Below are positions 8,036-15,639 of a stretch of 64,000 nt of DNA, piece by piece. Origin of the DNA: Gracilibacillus halotolerans. GTDB lineage: Bacteria > Bacillota > Bacilli > Bacillales > Amphibacillaceae. The notes below the pieces were generated by a model. It did no database searches and was not told the DNA's origin. It worked only from the letters and a program-made list of their open reading frames with translations. A program made the position numbers and the translations under genes. The stretch spans positions 62,001 to 126,000 of the forward strand of contig NZ_JACHON010000005.1 in NCBI RefSeq assembly GCF_014206945.1, written 5' to 3'. The first letter of the stretch is position 1; each line of letters opens with the position of its first letter.

Positions 8036-9343
8036 TTATTCTTCATGCAATCCTTCGTGTAAAATTTCCATAGCTTCATCTGCTGATCTTTCACCTAAGA
8101 GTGCAGAAGCTATAGTATTTGGCCAAATGGTATTAATCCATTCAGTTGTCGTATCTTTAATTGGAACAATGCCAGCATAGGACATTCCATCAATAGAAGC
8201 TTTCATAAATTCATTTTCTTGGAAGAAATCAAGTTCCTGAACTGTCTTGCTTACTGGTACGTTTCCAGTTGCTACTGTCCAATCTTCTTGTCCTTTTTCC
8301 GCTGCTAAGTATGAAACCCATTCAAAAGCAGCATCTTTATGTTCTGAAGATTCAAAAATAACATTCTCTGTATCCCCCATTGATGTCCATTGACCTTCAC
8401 CTGCAGGGAATGGGAACGCAGATACATCATCTCCAAAGGTTTCAACCATATCAGCAGAAGAACCTGTGTGATGAATTGTCATTGCTGTGTGTCCTGATTT
8501 AAAATTAGCTATAATTTCATTAAATCCGTCTGTTGTAGCTGTTTTCGGTACATAGCCATTTTCGTATATATCTATAAAATCCTGCATTCCTCGAATAGAA
8601 GCCTCACTAGTTAAATCATCAAAGCTCCCACCACGGGCATGGATAAAACTCCCCCAAGGTTCTTGCCCACCTGTAGCACCTCTCATTCCAAATCCATAAA
8701 TATCAGTCTGTCCATCACCATCAGTATCCATTGTTGTCTTTTCGATTGCTGTAAGAAATTCTTCATAAGTGGTTGGAACTTCAACCCCTGCTTCCTCAAA
8801 GATGGATGGTCTATAATACACATAGAGCACTTGAGTATTCCAAGGCATCAAATATATACTGTCCGTCCCACTAGCTGTTTTCATAATGTCATAGATATTT
8901 GGGTCAATGTCATCCTTTTTATCCCAATTTTCTATATAATCATCTAAATTAGCTAGCAAATCATTGGCTGTGAATAACGGAGTAGACGTGAGTTTAAAAG
9001 TTGCAACATCAGGTGCCCCACCACCTACTGAAGCAGTAAATAATGTTTCCATAAATCCACCTCCATCCCATGGATACTCTTCTCCTACTACAGTTATACC
9101 TTTGTCGTTTGTCTCATTAAATTCTGTAATAATATTTTGCATTAGATCAGAATAATCAGAGTTATCGGCCCAATACCAATAAGTAAGCGTTGGGCCTTCT
9201 CCATCATCACTTTCAGAATTCGTATTTTTATTAGTGGAGCTATCAGTTTCATCTGTCGTGCTTGGAGAATTACTAGCTGCTGTACATCCAAATAAACCAA
9301 CACTAAATAAAGCTACAAGAGTAATAACTAACAATCTTTTCAT
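8036..9343 (-). CDS. Sugar ABC transporter substrate-binding lipoprotein (family 1)
   Basis: Extracellular binding protein of 435 residues. From the chosen ATG the signal reads MKRLLVITLVALFSVGLFGC, a clear lipobox with Cys20, followed by a Ser/Asn/Asp-rich linker. The mature part has family 1 features, including GDTENVIFESSEHKDAAFEWVS (near residues 315-335) and the C-terminal WPNTIASALLG helix. The frame is open ten codons further upstream, but AAAGGGGAG sits six bases before the ATG at 9341-9343, which decides the start; the adjacent ATG at 9344 is possible. It lies between the transketolase C-subunit gene and the permeases, so the imported sugar probably feeds the transketolase reaction. 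Confidence 0.9.
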   Translation of the reverse strand: MKRLLVITLVALFSVGLFGCTAASNSPSTTDETDSSTNKNTNSESDDGEGPTLTYWYWADNSDYSDLMQNIITEFNETNDKGITVVGEEYPWDGGGFMETLFTASVGGGAPDVATFKLTSTPLFTANDLLANLDDYIENWDKKDDIDPNIYDIMKTASGTDSIYLMPWNTQVLYVYYRPSIFEEAGVEVPTTYEEFLTAIEKTTMDTDGDGQTDIYGFGMRGATGGQEPWGSFIHARGGSFDDLTSEASIRGMQDFIDIYENGYVPKTATTDGFNEIIANFKSGHTAMTIHHTGSSADMVETFGDDVSAFPFPAGEGQWTSMGDTENVIFESSEHKDAAFEWVSYLAAEKGQEDWTVATGNVPVSKTVQELDFFQENEFMKASIDGMSYAGIVPIKDTTTEWINTIWPNTIASALLGERSADEAMEILHEGLHEE

Positions 9344-9402
9344 CATTTTCTCCCCTTTATACATTCTAAGCACTATAATCCTTTTTTCATTCTTGGTGAT
9401 GA

Positions 9403-10365
9403 TTACTTTGATGAAACAGCCATTACATTTTTCTTTTCTATTACTTCTTCTACTGCTTCAACAATTTTCTCCGCAGTTAAACCGTACTTAGTTAACAGTT
9501 CTTCTGGAGGTCCAGATTCCCCAAAAGTATCTTGAGTTCCTATCCTTTTTAAAGGGATAGGAAATTTCTCGGATAAAACTTCTGCCACAGCACCTCCTAA
9601 TCCGCCAATTATTGAATGTTCTTCTGCAGTGACAACACACCCCGTTTTTTTCGCTGATTCTAGCACTGCGACTTCATCCAATGGCTTAATGGTGTGTATA
9701 TTTATAATTTCAGCGTCAACACCCTTTTTTGCTAATATGTCATGAGCTTCAACGGCTCTTTCCACCATTATTCCGCATGCAAAAATCGTGACGTCTTTAC
9801 CTTCCTTCATTTTGCGCGCTTTACCAATTTTAAATTCCCCTACACCGTTTGTAAGCTCTGAAACTGGCGTTCTACCAAGTCTCAAATATATTGGCCCTTG
9901 GTACTCAGCTGCTGCTTTTGTGGCTTCATAAGCTTCAGAAGCATCTGCCGGAACTAAAACTGTCATATTCGGCATAGCTCGCATTGAGGCAATGTCCTCT
10001 AAAGCTTGGTGTGTGGCACCATCTTCACCTGTTGTCAAACCCGCATGACTAACTGCTAGTTTTACATTTGAATTGTTATAGCAAACAGCCAATCGAATTT
10101 GTTCGTTCGCACGTTGTGCTGCAAATACAGCATAAGTTGTAGTAAATGGAATATATCCTGACAACGCCAACCCTGCTGCCGTTCCTATCATATCTTGTTC
10201 TGCAATTCCTATTTGAAAATAACGTTCTGGATAAGCTTCTGCAAAATAGTGCACTTTAACCGATTCAGCTAAATCCGCACCTAAAGCAACTACTTTTTCA
10301 TTTTCTTCTCCCAATTCCATCATCGCTTGCCCAAATCCATCACGACCTGCTCTTTGTGCTGTCAT
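9403..10365 (-). CDS. Transketolase, C-terminal subunit (split enzyme)
   Basis: C-terminal half of a two-gene transketolase, 320 residues, with the pyrimidine-binding and C-terminal domains. Typical motifs are GIAEQDMIGTAAGLALSGY (catalytic Glu of the pyrimidine domain), SHAGLTTGEDGATHQA and RLGRTPV. Together with the N-terminal subunit encoded just upstream it should move two-carbon ketol units between sugar phosphates using thiamine diphosphate. A strong GAGGAGG site lies before the ATG. A cre-like sequence lies in the 68-bp gap to the N-subunit gene. Split transketolases in sugar operons are often specialised for unusual pentoses or branched sugars; the substrate here is open. Confidence 0.92.
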   Translation of the reverse strand: MTAQRAGRDGFGQAMMELGEENEKVVALGADLAESVKVHYFAEAYPERYFQIGIAEQDMIGTAAGLALSGYIPFTTTYAVFAAQRANEQIRLAVCYNNSNVKLAVSHAGLTTGEDGATHQALEDIASMRAMPNMTVLVPADASEAYEATKAAAEYQGPIYLRLGRTPVSELTNGVGEFKIGKARKMKEGKDVTIFACGIMVERAVEAHDILAKKGVDAEIINIHTIKPLDEVAVLESAKKTGCVVTAEEHSIIGGLGGAVAEVLSEKFPIPLKRIGTQDTFGESGPPEELLTKYGLTAEKIVEAVEEVIEKKNVMAVSSK

Positions 10366-10418
10366 TTCTTTTCCTCCTCAAGTAATCATTCGTTAGTTAT
10401 TTAATCAATCAACACTAA

Positions 10419-10432
10419 TTTAAACGCTTTCA
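10419..10432. promoter_or_regulatory. Candidate cre (CcpA) site between the transketolase genes
   Basis: TTTAAACGCTTTCA fits TGNAANCGNWWNCA except for one position (T for G). It starts directly after the stop codon of the N-subunit gene. A cre in this position could act as a roadblock to transcription of the downstream genes. Pattern match only. Confidence 0.4.
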
Positions 10433-10433
10433 T

Positions 10434-11276
10434 TTAATTTAAAATTAAATCACTACCAAAATCAGTTTCTCCTATTTCTTGTAATGCTTGAAATGCCTGT
10501 TCTTTAGATGGCGCCTGTCCATGCCATACTGCTTTATTTTCCATATAGGAAATGCCATTTCCAAGTACTGTTTTAGCTATAATCGCAGTAGGAGATCCTT
10601 CATTTTTTTCAAATTGATCAAAAGCTTCCTTTACTTCAGATAAATTATGACCGTCTATATTTATAACGTTCCAACCAAATGATTTGAATTTTTCATCGAT
10701 TGGTTCAATGTTCATAATATCTTTAACATGACCATCTATTTGAATATTATTCCAATTTACTATTAAAGCGACATTATCTAGTTTATGATGTGCGGATGTC
10801 ATAAGAGCTTCCCATATTTGTCCCTCTTGCAACTCCCCATCTCCTACTAAACAATAAACATTTGCATCGCTCTTTTTTAATTTTTGTGCCATTGCTATTC
10901 CATTAGCTATAGAAACTCCTTGTCCTAAAGGCCCAGATGCTGTTTCGATACCTACCAAATCTTCTCTTGACGGATGTCCTTGTAATCTCGAATTAATTTT
11001 ACGAAAAGTACGTAATTCTTCTACATCAAAGTAACCGGTCCTAGCAAGTGAAGAGTATAGCGCCAAACAAATATGTCCATTACTTAAGATGAATCTATCT
11101 CTATCTTCCCAATCTGGATTTTTGGGGTTATGACGGAGTCGACTAAAGTATAATTCCGCAAAAATTTCTGCAGCTCCAATAGCACCTCCTGGATGCCCAG
11201 TATTTGCGGCAGTTAGTTGAATAATGTCCCTTTTAATTCTTTTAGCAATTTTTTCGAGAGTCTCGACAGATTGCAT
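10434..11276 (-). CDS. Transketolase, N-terminal subunit (split enzyme)
   Basis: N-terminal, thiamine-diphosphate-binding half of a split transketolase, 280 residues. It has the early NTGHPGGAIGAAEIFAELYF motif with the substrate-site His, a middle GPLGQGVSIANGIAMAQK stretch, and the ThDP motif beginning GDGELQEGQIWEA and ending in NWNNIQIDG. AAAGGAGGAAAC before the ATG is a near-perfect ribosome site. It is the first structural gene after the GntR regulator gene, 36 bp away. With the C-subunit it should form a functional enzyme distinct from the housekeeping single-chain transketolase. No sugar kinase is encoded in the operon, which is unusual for a route that needs a sugar phosphate. Confidence 0.92.
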   Translation of the reverse strand: MQSVETLEKIAKRIKRDIIQLTAANTGHPGGAIGAAEIFAELYFSRLRHNPKNPDWEDRDRFILSNGHICLALYSSLARTGYFDVEELRTFRKINSRLQGHPSREDLVGIETASGPLGQGVSIANGIAMAQKLKKSDANVYCLVGDGELQEGQIWEALMTSAHHKLDNVALIVNWNNIQIDGHVKDIMNIEPIDEKFKSFGWNVINIDGHNLSEVKEAFDQFEKNEGSPTAIIAKTVLGNGISYMENKAVWHGQAPSKEQAFQALQEIGETDFGSDLILN

Positions 11277-11312
11277 TTTGTTTCCTCCTTTAGAGTTTTC
11301 TATTTTTATATT

Positions 11313-11990
11313 TCAAGACATAAAGTCCAATATACGTGACCTTATATCTTTGAAATGTAAATCAAGTAATTCTTCTGCTTTTTCAACATCTTGTATGACG
11401 ATTGTTTCATACAGCTTTTTATGTAGTTCCGCAGCTTCTAATAATTTGGTGGATCTATGAAATTCACTCATTTCATCAAACAATTCCCAAAAAGCTGTGA
11501 GAAGTTGATCTAGTAAAATATTATTTGTCCTAGAGTATAAAGTTCTATGAAATAAATGGTCCTCTTCATTGAAAACCTCATCGTTTTTTGCCTTTTCTGT
11601 CATACGATTTACTAGATCTCGCATCATTTGTAAATCTTCTAGTTTTAATGACTGAATAACACTTGGTAAGAATCCTTTTTCTAAAACCCTTCTGACCTCT
11701 AATAATTCTAATAATGTATTCGGTCTTGCACGTAATAAGATATTCCATCCATTCATTATGGAACTGCTTACATCCGGAAGTTGCACTGTTCTACCCTTTC
11801 CTTGAGCAGCAACAATAATTCCACTTGTTTCAAATTCTGCCAACAATTCACGAAGGGTCGGTCTACTGACATCAAATCTTGCTTTTAATTCATTCTCAGA
11901 TGGTAATTTCTCTCCGTTGGATAAACATTCAACAATAAGATCGATAATTTGTTTTTTTAGAGCTTTCCTTTTTTCAAGAGCTTCATTCAT
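11313..11990 (-). CDS. GntR-family (FadR/FCD type) transcriptional regulator
   Basis: DNA-binding regulator of 225 residues. The N-terminal winged helix-turn-helix (about 1-75) shows the GntR pattern GEKLPSENELKARFDVSRPT followed by LRELLAEFETSGII. The C-terminal all-helical FCD domain (about 95-220) has the acidic/His ligand-site pattern with HRTLYSRTNN and a late HKKLYETI segment, which normally binds a metal and a small organic acid or sugar acid. It heads an operon for a split transketolase, an ABC sugar importer and a cupin, and its own promoter contains a dyad that would suit autorepression. Probably a local repressor relieved by the sugar or its product. Confidence 0.92.
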   Translation of the reverse strand: MNEALEKRKALKKQIIDLIVECLSNGEKLPSENELKARFDVSRPTLRELLAEFETSGIIVAAQGKGRTVQLPDVSSSIMNGWNILLRARPNTLLELLEVRRVLEKGFLPSVIQSLKLEDLQMMRDLVNRMTEKAKNDEVFNEEDHLFHRTLYSRTNNILLDQLLTAFWELFDEMSEFHRSTKLLEAAELHKKLYETIVIQDVEKAEELLDLHFKDIRSRILDFMS

Positions 11991-12022
11991 TAGTTACATC
12001 ACCTACATTAGTTGTTAAACAG

Positions 12023-12051
12023 ATAGTACAACATGTCTTACAAGTTGTCAA
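12023..12051 (-). promoter_or_regulatory. Sigma-A promoter of the GntR/transketolase operon
   Basis: On the minus strand a consensus TTGACA -35 box (12046-12051) stands exactly 17 bp from a TACTAT -10 box (12023-12028), 33 bp before the regulator's start codon. This is the best promoter match seen in the window and should drive the whole operon down to the terminator at 5753. Confidence 0.75.
12031..12045. promoter_or_regulatory. Candidate GntR operator within the promoter spacer
   Basis: Imperfect dyad ACATGT-CTT-ACAAGT (5 of 6 arm positions pair) that fits the FadR-type half-site spacing GT-N3-AC. It lies wholly between the -35 and -10 boxes, so a bound dimer would block RNA polymerase. 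Binding by the product of the adjacent gene is inferred. Confidence 0.55.
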
Positions 12052-12420
12052 CGATTTATTAGAATTCATTTAAAAGTATTTAAATAAGTTTTTTATAATA
12101 TTACTATTTAGAGTGGTAAATTTAAATATCTAATACAGTTGATAATCACTTAATACATATGGCTTTATCATGCTTTTAAGATAGATATATTAATGTTAAA
12201 AATATAAATTAAAATTAATACTGAGTACTAATTACCTTATATTATATATATTAGTAATACCCTAGTTGTATGACAAGTTTAGAATATTTATTTATACTCC
12301 TAAAAACAACACTATAAATTTTGAAATAACACCTTCATAGAAGTGCATAGAGATACTTTGATGTCAAATAATTTTATGCAATAGCGCATCATCCTATTTA
12401 ATGTCATATTATGGTAAATT
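12052..12420. other. AT-rich spacer upstream of the GntR operon
   Basis: About 370 bp, very AT-rich, with no open frame supported by a ribosome site. No paired promoter elements or stable hairpins were seen apart from the promoter at its left end. Confidence 0.5.
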
Positions 12421-12482
12421 GAATATGGCGGTGTGAAGATTAGATTCTGGCGGTGGAACATGGGATTCTCACATAATCAGAT
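12421..12482. repeat. Intergenic 20/21-bp repeat array B (AACATNNGATTC family)
   Basis: Three to four units of the same family as array A: an AATATGGCGG head, an AGATTAGATTCTGG unit, an AACATGGGATTCTC unit and a partial AATCAGATTT unit, about 20 bp apart and in the same orientation as the other arrays. It lies just left of the unrelated-looking 41-bp array. Confidence 0.7.
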
Positions 12483-12526
12483 TTGAAAAAATCTCCAGTT
12501 TTTATTTTTCTTCCATCATCTCCCTT

Positions 12527-13101
12527 CTATCGCGAGTGAAACTGGTCTATCGTGAGTCGTGCACCTTCTAGCGCGAGTGAATCATTCCGATCGAGCGTGG
12601 AGTGGTGTCTAACTCGAGTGAAGCAGGTCTATCGCGAGTCGAGTGGTCTCTATCTGGAGTGAAACTGGTCTATCGCGAGTCGAGTGGTCTCTATCTGGAG
12701 TGAAACTGGTCTATCTCGAGTCGAGTGGTCTCTATCTGGAGTGACATTGGCCTATCGCGAGTCAGGTGGTCTCTATCTGGAGTGAGATTGGTCTATCTCG
12801 AGTGAAGTGGTCCCTATCCGGAGTGAAACTAGTCTATCGAGAGTCAGGTGGTCTCTATCTGGAGTGAAACTGGTATATCCCGTGTCTTGCACCCTCTATC
12901 TCGAGTAAACCTGGTATATCTACCGTCGCGCACCTTCTATGGACCGTGAAAATCTCCTATCTACCGTCGCACACCTTCTATGAACCGTGAAAATCCCCTA
13001 TCTACCGTCACACACCTTCTATGGACCGTGAATCATTCCTATCTACCGTCGCGCACCATCTATGGACCGTGAATCCTCTTTATCCAGCGTCGCGCTTTCC
13101 C
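12527..13101. repeat. 41-bp dimeric tandem repeat array (CTATCNNGAGTG family)
   Basis: Some 27 consecutive monomers of 20 or 21 bp starting with CTATC, in near-strict alternation (21, 20, 21, 20 and so on), so the true unit is a 41-bp dimer. In the left two thirds the monomers read CTATCGCGAGTCGAG and CTATCTGGAGTGAAA. In the right third they change to CTATCTACCGTCGC and CTATGGACCGTGAA, a separately homogenised subtype. No open frame of note crosses it and no spacer sequences intervene. It lies between the terminator of the TerY operon and the GntR promoter region. Confidence 0.88.
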
Positions 13102-13134
13102 CAACCTACGTCCTCATCTTCTAATCCTAAAAGG

Positions 13135-13167
13135 AAAGGTGTCGTTCCCAGTAAGGACGACACCTTT
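13135..13167 (-). terminator. Terminator of the TerY/kinase operon
   Basis: Perfect 11-bp stem AAAGGTGTCGT / ACGACACCTTT with an 11-nt loop, three bases past the stop codon at 13170, followed by CCTTTTAGG on the minus strand. It ends the four-gene operon read from 18207. Confidence 0.8.
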
Positions 13168-13169
13168 CG

Positions 13170-13841
13170 TTATTTAGTCAAATAGGTCACTGCTTCATTC
13201 ACTCTCTTAAATAGTTCCTCATTACCTAGTTCTGTATCGGGATGGGTGAGCCGCAACCACTCTCTTCCGCTCATTTTCAAATCCTTCTTCTCATATTTCT
13301 TCCTCGGATCAAGACCTAATAGAAGAAGAGATTTGGCACGGGCATTCACTACATAGGGAGAAAATCGAATTTGTGAAGACTCCAATAAATGAACAAAAAG
13401 TGTAGTGCATTTAAGCTGCTTCTCTAGCAGTTCTTGAAATTCTTCTTGTGTTCCTTCTCGTATAATCGTCCGAATACGCTCTACGGTTATTATAGAGATA
13501 CAGAAGCGAAGGAACGTGTACAGTAAAAACACAGTCTCTTGCTGCTTCCAATAACTCTTTATCGATAGTGAATCTAATAAAGCAATCAAGTCTGCAAAAG
13601 TGGCTAGCTTTTCAAACGTAAACTCTTCCCCATCTAGTTGACAGAAGACTTGTTGAATTCTACCTGTGTCAGTAGAGAGTTCTAACCGAATTCTATCGTT
13701 ACCCACTTTTAAATCCAGCGTAGGACTAATGATTTTATATGAATAAAGGTCGTTCCCTTTTAAAGAAAGCTTTACTAATTTCCCTCTCACTCGCAAACTT
13801 CTAAAAATCGGGTTGGTTAAATATTTACGGACTATCTTCAT
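13170..13841 (-). CDS. Hypothetical protein with C-terminal J-domain-like segment
   Basis: A 223-residue soluble protein, last gene of the TerY-type operon. Most of it (1-170) matches nothing I recognise. The last 45 residues resemble a short J-domain: a Lys-rich helix, then the HPD tripeptide in WLRLTHPDTELGNEELF, then a helix ending FKRVNEAVTYL, the classic pattern by which DnaJ proteins recruit Hsp70. The helix before HPD is shorter than usual, so the fold is likely but not certain. GGGGAT precedes the ATG, and the gene begins 38 bp after the phosphatase gene. It may link the phosphorylation triad to DnaK; this is inference from position and the HPD motif. Confidence 0.75.
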   Translation of the reverse strand: MKIVRKYLTNPIFRSLRVRGKLVKLSLKGNDLYSYKIISPTLDLKVGNDRIRLELSTDTGRIQQVFCQLDGEEFTFEKLATFADLIALLDSLSIKSYWKQQETVFLLYTFLRFCISIITVERIRTIIREGTQEEFQELLEKQLKCTTLFVHLLESSQIRFSPYVVNARAKSLLLLGLDPRKKYEKKDLKMSGREWLRLTHPDTELGNEELFKRVNEAVTYLTK

Positions 13842-13879
13842 CGATATCCCCTATTCCCCTAAATTCTTACATTCAATAC

Positions 13880-14866
13880 CTAATTCAAATGGTATTTCCC
13901 TTTTTGAAAGGTAATAACCCCTGCTTCCATTAACGCACACAAATTCGCTTTCACGTATGGCTTTTTCACCCGCATTGCCTTCGCAAGCTGTCCTAACGTT
14001 AACGGTTTTTCCAGTAACTCTATGATTCGATCCCACTTCTTAATCGAGCAATGCTTCGGACTTTGCAAAAATTGAGCTAATAACTCTTTATCTTGCGCCG
14101 TCATCTTTTGATAAGAGGGAGATTCACTCACTGCCGACATCATGACAAAGGAACAGTCATCTTGTGTTTTCTGTTTTACCGTATTTTCAAAACTCTCTTC
14201 TAATAAGCCATTTAACACGTTTTCTAGATGAATAGACGTCTGTTCTGCTAGCTTACTAATAATTGGAGAAAAATAATTGCCTTCCTTCGAATACAGACTC
14301 TCCGCAGTTCCGTCCGACATTAAGAAGAACGCAGAAAACGAAGAAGCATTCTTACTCTTAAATAACTTCAACTGACGCCAGGCATGCTGGGATGTCGTAA
14401 ATATTGTAGCATTCGCATATTCTCCATTCTCCGAAGAAGAAACACTGATTACCTTACCATCCTTGATTGCACCAATTTCCCCATCGCCTAAATGTAATAT
14501 AAGTGCTTGATTATTCTTCACTGCCACAGCCAACATTGTCGAGGCAAAAGCTTTAATAGGTTCCTGTTCCGCCTCCGCAAGCTGTTGAAGCTCATTCAAG
14601 ATAGTATCCATCACCATTTGCTGAGCTTCTGTTACATCCGCCATTTCAAAAATGTCATCAAACGAATCGTCTAACAAAATACATATCGTTTCTACTACTC
14701 GTTCTGCACCATAATGAGAATGAGAAGCACTGCCTGCACCATCGGCCAGTGCAATGACAGTCACTTCTCCTTGCTTACTATAAACTTTGTCCTGTACGGG
14801 GATATTTTTCTTTTCATGCCCTCGACCTTGGACTGCTGTCCCTATAATACTCCACATTTGTTCCAT
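13880..14866 (-). CDS. PP2C-like protein phosphatase with C-terminal winged helix
   Basis: Protein of 328 residues. The N-terminal part (about 1-240) carries PP2C metal-site motifs in order: ALADGAGSASHSHYGAE, LHLGDGEIGAI, FFLMSDGTAESLY and QDDCSFVMM. It should remove phosphate from Ser/Thr residues placed by the kinase encoded upstream. The last 75 residues contain a winged helix-like segment, LTLGQLAKAMRVKKPYVKAN, an uncommon addition suggesting contact with nucleic acid or another protein. The frame opens 12 codons earlier inside the VWA gene, but GGGGAG nine bases before the ATG at 14864-14866 favours this start. That start comes one base after the VWA gene's stop codon, which indicates translational coupling. 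Confidence 0.88.
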   Translation of the reverse strand: MEQMWSIIGTAVQGRGHEKKNIPVQDKVYSKQGEVTVIALADGAGSASHSHYGAERVVETICILLDDSFDDIFEMADVTEAQQMVMDTILNELQQLAEAEQEPIKAFASTMLAVAVKNNQALILHLGDGEIGAIKDGKVISVSSSENGEYANATIFTTSQHAWRQLKLFKSKNASSFSAFFLMSDGTAESLYSKEGNYFSPIISKLAEQTSIHLENVLNGLLEESFENTVKQKTQDDCSFVMMSAVSESPSYQKMTAQDKELLAQFLQSPKHCSIKKWDRIIELLEKPLTLGQLAKAMRVKKPYVKANLCALMEAGVITFQKGKYHLN

Positions 14867-14867
14867 C

Positions 14868-15635
14868 CTAGATTTCTCCCCAGCTCTTAATTCCATCAAC
14901 ATCTAGCTTGATTGTTTCTCCTGGCATCGAGTCGGACACCGTACTTACAGACTGACTTAACCATTCGAAGAATTCTTTAAAATTCATTCCTTTAAGACGT
15001 AGCGGCGCACGTTTTGGTGAAAACTTCGACAATACATCCATATCTGCTTCTGGTCCAATCCCAATTGGAAAAATGGTAAGCTTACGATTATTAATTAACT
15101 CATTCGTACGATTTATCGCGCGACGCAATTCGCTTTCTGCTCCATTTGGTTCCCCGTCTGTCATCAGAACAAGCCACGGCTGATAGTAATCTACACCCGC
15201 TTCTCGATATTCATTTTTACGTTCTTCTAACAAATCTAACGCTAGATTTACCCCTTCCCCCATGGAAGTCGTACCATCCGCCTTCAGCTTCGGCGGATCT
15301 GGCTGAATATCAATCGTCGAATAATCTACTAAAGTTTTTGCACTACTATCAAACGTAACGACACAAATTTCTGCACCATAGCGAGCAACCTCATCATCCG
15401 CAATCGCTTCGTAAAAATGGTTTACCCCGTCCTGTAATTCATTAAGGGCAGTAATCCCTCCCTCTACTATGTTCCATTCCTTTCCATCTTGAAACACAGT
15501 ACGTCCTGTATTTACCGTCTCACCACCAACAATTCGAAGCATTGATGAGCTCGTATCTAAACAAAGGCAAATCGGAATTCTCGGTGTTGGATTATCTAGT
15601 AAATCTTCCATACGCATTAATTGATTTTTTTCCAT
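14868..15635 (-). CDS. TerY-type VWA domain protein
   Basis: Cytosolic von Willebrand factor A domain protein of 255 residues. The metal-ion-dependent adhesion site is intact: Asp27-x-Ser29-x-Ser31 in CLDTSSS, the Thr in DGTTSMGEG, and the Asp in LMTDGEPNG. Length and motifs match TerY proteins, which in the tellurium-resistance/stress literature form a triad with a PP2C phosphatase and a Ser/Thr kinase; here those two genes are the immediate neighbours on either side. It starts 4 bp after the kinase stop with GGGGGA upstream. It is probably the scaffold or substrate of the phosphorylation switch. No TerB, TerC or TerD gene is present in the window. Confidence 0.9.
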   Translation of the reverse strand: MEKNQLMRMEDLLDNPTPRIPICLCLDTSSSMLRIVGGETVNTGRTVFQDGKEWNIVEGGITALNELQDGVNHFYEAIADDEVARYGAEICVVTFDSSAKTLVDYSTIDIQPDPPKLKADGTTSMGEGVNLALDLLEERKNEYREAGVDYYQPWLVLMTDGEPNGAESELRRAINRTNELINNRKLTIFPIGIGPEADMDVLSKFSPKRAPLRLKGMNFKEFFEWLSQSVSTVSDSMPGETIKLDVDGIKSWGEI

Positions 15636-15639
15636 ACTA

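Noticed and set aside
12527-13101. CRISPR array
   Set aside because: Repeats are directly adjacent with no unique spacers, monomers diverge, and no cas genes are present.
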